A stretch of 64,000 bases of DNA from an uncultured Desulfobacter sp. (GTDB lineage: Bacteria; Desulfobacterota; Desulfobacteria; Desulfobacterales; Desulfobacteraceae): NCBI RefSeq assembly GCF_963677125.1, contig NZ_OY781882.1:4858501-4922500 (forward strand), read 5' to 3'. Numbering within the stretch: the stretch's first letter is position 1; the number at the start of each line of letters is the position of its first letter. The translations under genes were made by a program, and so were the position numbers. This document shows, piece by piece, positions 61,066-64,000 of this stretch. Below the pieces are notes generated by a model. The model saw nothing but the letters and a program-made list of their open reading frames with translations. It had not been told where the DNA came from and made no database searches.

Positions 61066-61635
61066 TTAATGAGAGCAATTTGGGTCATCATTGCAGTCCC
61101 AATCGTCGCAATCCGTGTACCCATCTAAATCGTCATCACGGTCGTTATTGCAAATTTCCGGCGATGCACAGGCTTGGTCATTTGAACAGTCATAGTCGTC
61201 GCAATCTGTATAACCATCTAAATCATCATCACGGTTGTTATTGCAAACTTCAGGCGATGGGCACGCAAAATCATCACTGTCAACATACCCATTGCAATCG
61301 TTATCGATTCCGTCATCACACAATTCAGAACCGGCGGGGTTGACATCTGCATTTTCATCATCGCAGTCCCCAGTAATGTCAATCAGATCAGATTTGTCAC
61401 AGAAATCCGGTGGCGGAGAAAATTCATAAACTGTTTCACCGTCAGAATAACCGTCTCCATCTGCATCCTTATACCATAACGTCGTTCCGTATTTTTGTGA
61501 AAATACCTTTAAATCGACGGCATCCACGTCACCGTCACCGTCAAAATCGCATTGGTTTGTTTCCGCATAGGCAACGGTAACAGTGCAGAAGATTATAAAA
61601 AGAAACATGATCTCAAATCTAAAGTGTGTTTTCAT
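61066..61635 (-). CDS. Secreted Asp/Cys-rich protein with dockerin- and MopE-like calcium motifs
   Basis: A 189-residue exported protein. A signal peptide (FEIMFLFIIFCTVTVAYA) is followed by an EF-hand/dockerin loop (CDFDGDGDVDAVDLKVF) and DADGDGYSDG. Then come MopE-type units: ELCDDGIDNDCNGYVDSDD and two near-identical 35-residue units beginning EVCNNNRDDDLDGYTDCDD and EICNNDRDDDLDGYTDCDD. Such repeats bind calcium in related surface proteins. The function is not known. ATG at 61635 with GAGGG upstream gives the cleanest signal peptide. Repeat B4b lies just upstream. Confidence 0.8.
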   Translation of the reverse strand: MKTHFRFEIMFLFIIFCTVTVAYAETNQCDFDGDGDVDAVDLKVFSQKYGTTLWYKDADGDGYSDGETVYEFSPPPDFCDKSDLIDITGDCDDENADVNPAGSELCDDGIDNDCNGYVDSDDFACPSPEVCNNNRDDDLDGYTDCDDYDCSNDQACASPEICNNDRDDDLDGYTDCDDWDCNDDPNCSH

Positions 61636-61660
61636 CGACTGTCCCTCTTTTTTGTTTTTA

Positions 61661-61748
61661 TAAGAAACTCTCTGTAAGCCACAGAGATGTTTCAATATTC
61701 GTTGTGGCCCGAACCACGGTCAAAGACCAAGGACGGTCCGTGACCGTT
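61661..61748 (-). repeat. Family B element, copy B4b
   Basis: On the minus strand it begins CGGTCACGGACCGTCC, continues GGGCCACAACGAATATTG and ends with the second hairpin GAAACATCTCTGTGGCTT closed by ACAGAGAGTTTC. It is in tandem with B4a, and its first block is the most diverged. Confidence 0.65.
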
Positions 61749-61750
61749 TA

Positions 61751-61845
61751 TATGAAAGATTGGGTAAGTTAATCAGATTTTTCAATCTTTGTTGTGGGCC
61801 ATGCCTGGTCGCTGATATGTCAGGTCGGCCCATGGCCGTTATAAG
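61751..61845 (-). repeat. Family B element, copy B4a
   Basis: On the minus strand it reads TAACGGCCATGGGCCGACC, GACCAGGCATGGCCCACAAC, AAAGATTGAAAAATCTGATT and closes with CAATCTTTCATATAAA. It is directly followed by B4b in the same orientation. Confidence 0.7.
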
Positions 61846-62417
61846 CAAATAACCAACGGGTCCCTCATCTGTGTAAATATGTCCGCGATAATTTTTACAA
61901 AACTCTTGAATACGCCGAATTTATATTTAGCGTCAACGAATAACAGTTATGGGCTGGCCTGGTCTATTAACAATTAGGCTCAAACTACAATAAAACATGA
62001 AAGTAGCTTAGCAACTTATTGGTACTTTCATATAGAATCCTTATTAGGCCAACAGCTTGTTTTTTGTCAATCAAAATATAGAGAATAAACAAAAGCTGAT
62101 GATAAGATTCCGCCCGGCCAAAGGCATTGGGCCTCTCATATTTTGATAATTAGATATTTCATCAAAGTGCCGGTTTAACTTGTTGGTTTAAGCATTTTTC
62201 TGCACGTATAGAATACCTTGGATCTTCAAAGTGTTGATTCTACTGGATGCGGGTGATATACCTGACTTTTGTATGGCTGATGCCGACGCTTTTTGAAAAA
62301 ATCTATAGATCAAATTATTTCGCTGATAATCCTGCCTATACATGTCTATATCAATACGAACTACAATTGGTTGTACGCATATGGTTAAACGGGTTTTGGT
62401 ATGAGATAGGAGCTGCT
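61846..62417. other. Non-coding region upstream of the methyltransferase
   Basis: No gene. It holds repeat B5 (61938-62034) in the opposite orientation to B4. The rest has no clear promoter or hairpin; a frame open from 62247 is only an upstream extension of the methyltransferase. Confidence 0.5.
61938..62034 (+). repeat. Family B element, copy B5
   Basis: Reads GAATAACAGTTATGGGCTGG, CCTGGTCTATTAACAATTAG and GCTCAAACTACAATAAAACA. It ends with a second hairpin of ATGAAAGTA and TACTTTCAT. The stem sequence differs from B1 but still pairs. Confidence 0.7.
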
Positions 62418-63371
62418 ATGAAAAAATGGCTGATTGAAGAGTTGATCTGTCCTCAATGCTTGGACAGTGAGAATGTACTTAATCTGGATAGCCTTACGGA
62501 AACGGGTGATGACATTATTAAGGGGCATCTGGTCTGCCCCCAATGCAAACAGGTGTATGAGATCCACGAAGGGGTTGCCGTGGTCGTGCCTGAACAGACC
62601 CTGCCTGTTATTCAGGATGCAACGGGATACAACTCTTTTTCCATGCTTTCATCCTACTTATGGAGTCACTATTCAGAATTTTTTAATGGTCCGGATGCCA
62701 CGGATGCTTATCAAAAATGGGCCCGGGCCTTTGGTTCCCAACGCTCCGGCTGGGCCCTTGATATCGGGTGTTCCGTGGGGCGGTTGACCTTTGAGATGAC
62801 CAAAACCCATGACCGGGCGGTGGGACTTGATACCTCAATTTCCTTTGTACGGGCCGCCCGGGAACTTGCCGCCAAAAAAAGACTGGCATTTGAATTGATC
62901 ATGGAAGGGCAGATTACGGAAAAACGCTCATGTGAGCTGGACCCCGCATTTGGTTTTGAACAGGCTGAATTTATTGTTGCCGATGCCATGGCATTGCCTT
63001 TTCGTTCCCGGCGGTTTTCATCGGTAAGTTCGGTCAATATTCTTGAAAAGGTGCCGGACCCGTTGCTGCATTTGGCTGAAGCCAACCGGGTCATGGTTGA
63101 AAAAGATGCCCGGTTCCTTTTTTCCGATCCCTTTTCCTGGGACGAGAATGTCAACAGCCCTGAGTTTTGGCTTGGGGGCACCAACGAAGGACCTTTCAAG
63201 GGGTTTGGCATGGATAATATCTGCAGAATACTCCAGGACCCGGAATCTGTGTTCTCTCCGGGATTTGCGATTCAGGATATGGGGCAGGTGTTGTGGAAAA
63301 TCAGGAAAACCCAAAATTTGTGGGAGCATATTACCTCCCAGTTTGTTGTTGCCCAAAGAGAAACGATATAG
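62418..63371 (+). CDS. SAM-dependent methyltransferase with Trm112-like zinc domain
   Basis: A 317-residue protein. The N-terminal 60 residues have LICPQCLDSE and LVCPQCKQVYEIHEGV, two CPxC pairs like the Trm112/YcaR zinc fold. A class I methyltransferase domain follows: WALDIGCSVGRLTFEM (motif I), VGLDTSISFV (acidic end of strand 2), FIVADAMALPF and VSSVNILEKVPDPLLHL. The substrate is unknown. ATG at 62418 with AGGAG 6 bases upstream is preferred to the long frame. It precedes a molybdopterin oxidoreductase by 15 bases, so it may help that enzyme's maturation or substrate. Confidence 0.85.
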   Translation: MKKWLIEELICPQCLDSENVLNLDSLTETGDDIIKGHLVCPQCKQVYEIHEGVAVVVPEQTLPVIQDATGYNSFSMLSSYLWSHYSEFFNGPDATDAYQKWARAFGSQRSGWALDIGCSVGRLTFEMTKTHDRAVGLDTSISFVRAARELAAKKRLAFELIMEGQITEKRSCELDPAFGFEQAEFIVADAMALPFRSRRFSSVSSVNILEKVPDPLLHLAEANRVMVEKDARFLFSDPFSWDENVNSPEFWLGGTNEGPFKGFGMDNICRILQDPESVFSPGFAIQDMGQVLWKIRKTQNLWEHITSQFVVAQRETI

Positions 63372-63386
63372 AGGGAGGTATTTGGT

Positions 63387-64000
63387 TTGGCAGAACAGAA
63401 ACCAGGAATATGCGGCTTATGTTTCCACAGCCCCGGGTGCGGTGTTATTGTACATTTTGATGATGACGGTAGGATTGACCGCCTCACCCCTGATCCCGAG
63501 GCGCCCATGGGTGAAGTGCTTTGTCCCATGGCGGCTAGTGCAAAACAGATTATCTATTCCGATGCCCGTATCAAACAACCGTTGAAACGGAAAGGGCCCA
63601 AGGGAAAGCTGGATTTTGAACCTATCAGTTGGGAAGATGCCTTTGATATTATCGCTGAAAAGATGGCGGCCATTAAGGCGGAACACGGCCCCCAGGCCCT
63701 GGGGTTCTACGCCGGTACAGGGTCCTACGAGCGGGCCTTTAAGGATGCATTCCAGCTCGGCGGTTCCCACATTTATCTTGCTTCAAGCATTTTGTTTCCC
63801 TATGGATCGCCAAATACTTTTGGCGTGGGCGCACCTTGCTACACCTCCCTGGGTGTGTTGGCACCCCAGGTGACATGTGGTTGTCTGCACACGGACATGT
63901 TTTCCGATGTGGATAATTCAGATCTTATTTTTGTTTGGGGGACGGACCCGTCCACATCTACGCCCCCGGCTATGTTCGGACGCCTGGTCCGGGCAGCCCA
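63387..64000 (+). CDS. Molybdopterin-dependent oxidoreductase, 3' truncated by window edge
   Basis: An open frame from TTG at 63387 (8 bases after GGAGG) runs off the right edge; about 204 residues are present. The N-terminus has a 4Fe-4S motif, ICGLCFHSPGCGV with a fourth Cys in GEVLCPMA, followed by KQPLKRKGPKGKLDFEPISW and EDAFDIIAEKMA, and then GTGSYERAF and GTDPSTSTPPA. This is the start of the DMSO-reductase superfamily (formate dehydrogenase, thiosulfate or polysulfide reductase type). The exact substrate cannot be told from this part. An ATG at 63510 is internal. Confidence 0.85.
   Translation, partial: MAEQKPGICGLCFHSPGCGVIVHFDDDGRIDRLTPDPEAPMGEVLCPMAASAKQIIYSDARIKQPLKRKGPKGKLDFEPISWEDAFDIIAEKMAAIKAEHGPQALGFYAGTGSYERAFKDAFQLGGSHIYLASSILFPYGSPNTFGVGAPCYTSLGVLAPQVTCGCLHTDMFSDVDNSDLIFVWGTDPSTSTPPAMFGRLVRAA

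Noticed and set aside
17432..62034. Family B elements as integron attC sites
   Set aside because: They are palindromic but lack the GTTRRRY and RYYYAAC ends, there is no integrase gene, and the genes between them are not cassettes.
63272..63770. Minus-strand frames opposite the molybdopterin oxidoreductase
   Set aside because: They are shadows. The plus frame from 63387 stays open to the window end and has the FeS and molybdopterin motifs.
1..64000. CRISPR array, transposase-bearing insertion sequence or prophage
   Set aside because: No regularly spaced direct repeats, cas genes, transposase or phage structural genes were seen. Families A and B are non-coding and have no linked transposase here.

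Overview
The window looks like chromosomal DNA of an anaerobic sulfate-reducing member of Desulfobacterota, most like Desulfobacter and its relatives. This is an inference from gene content: a membrane FeS ETF:menaquinone oxidoreductase with etfBA, a glutaminyl-tRNA synthetase, a DVU0524-type FlgM partner, PEP-CTERM proteins, many sigma-54 promoters and a molybdopterin enzyme. No search was run. There are about 57 protein genes (pyrF is cut at the left edge, a molybdopterin oxidoreductase at the right). I see no rRNA, tRNA, CRISPR array, transposase or prophage.

Layout: 1-4.7 kb holds housekeeping genes (pyrF, lysC, tsaE, nnr, tag). 5.2-6.1 kb holds a FeeM-type N-acyltransferase behind a sigma-54 promoter. 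6.2-16.9 kb is a twelve-gene urea regulon on the minus strand: the urtABCDE urea ABC transporter feeding the ureDABCEFG urease, led by a sigma-54 promoter. 17.5-23.3 kb is an apparent glucosylglycerate operon (phosphatase, synthase, phosphorylase) ending in an SbmA/YddA-like ABC transporter. 23.6-25.5 kb has a NifX/orange-protein-like gene with a Gly-Met-Arg tail, a CGGC-domain gene and a potassium-channel-like gene. 25.5-32.1 kb is ispF, cysS, glnS, a CoA-binding protein and uvrB.

32.6-38.4 kb is an AT-richer surface/signalling island. It has two PEP-CTERM proteins, a secreted subtilase and a two-receiver GGDEF protein. The subtilase leader appears to carry a c-di-GMP-I (GEMM) riboswitch just downstream of a sigma-54 promoter. 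39-50.6 kb is uvrC, an S1-domain protein, a HAD phosphatase, a response regulator, pdxJ, ybeY, a 7TM-HD phosphohydrolase, phoH, cvpA and mazG. 50.7-52 kb is a small flagellar-control cluster (flgM, its partner, and an unknown gene with its own sigma-54 promoter). 52.1-58.4 kb is fba followed by tetR, the ETF oxidoreductase, etfB and etfA, a typical fatty-acid electron-transfer module. 58.7-64 kb has an AAA/DUF4143 ATPase, thyA, an Asp/Cys-rich calcium-binding-type protein, a methyltransferase and the start of a molybdopterin oxidoreductase.

Two dispersed intergenic repeat families run through the window. Family A (five copies) is a long nested palindrome whose stems change together between copies. 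Family B (seven copies) has two consecutive hairpins. Six sigma-54-type and two sigma-28-type promoter candidates were found by eye; together they link surface proteins, urea use, flagellar control and the orange-protein-like operon.
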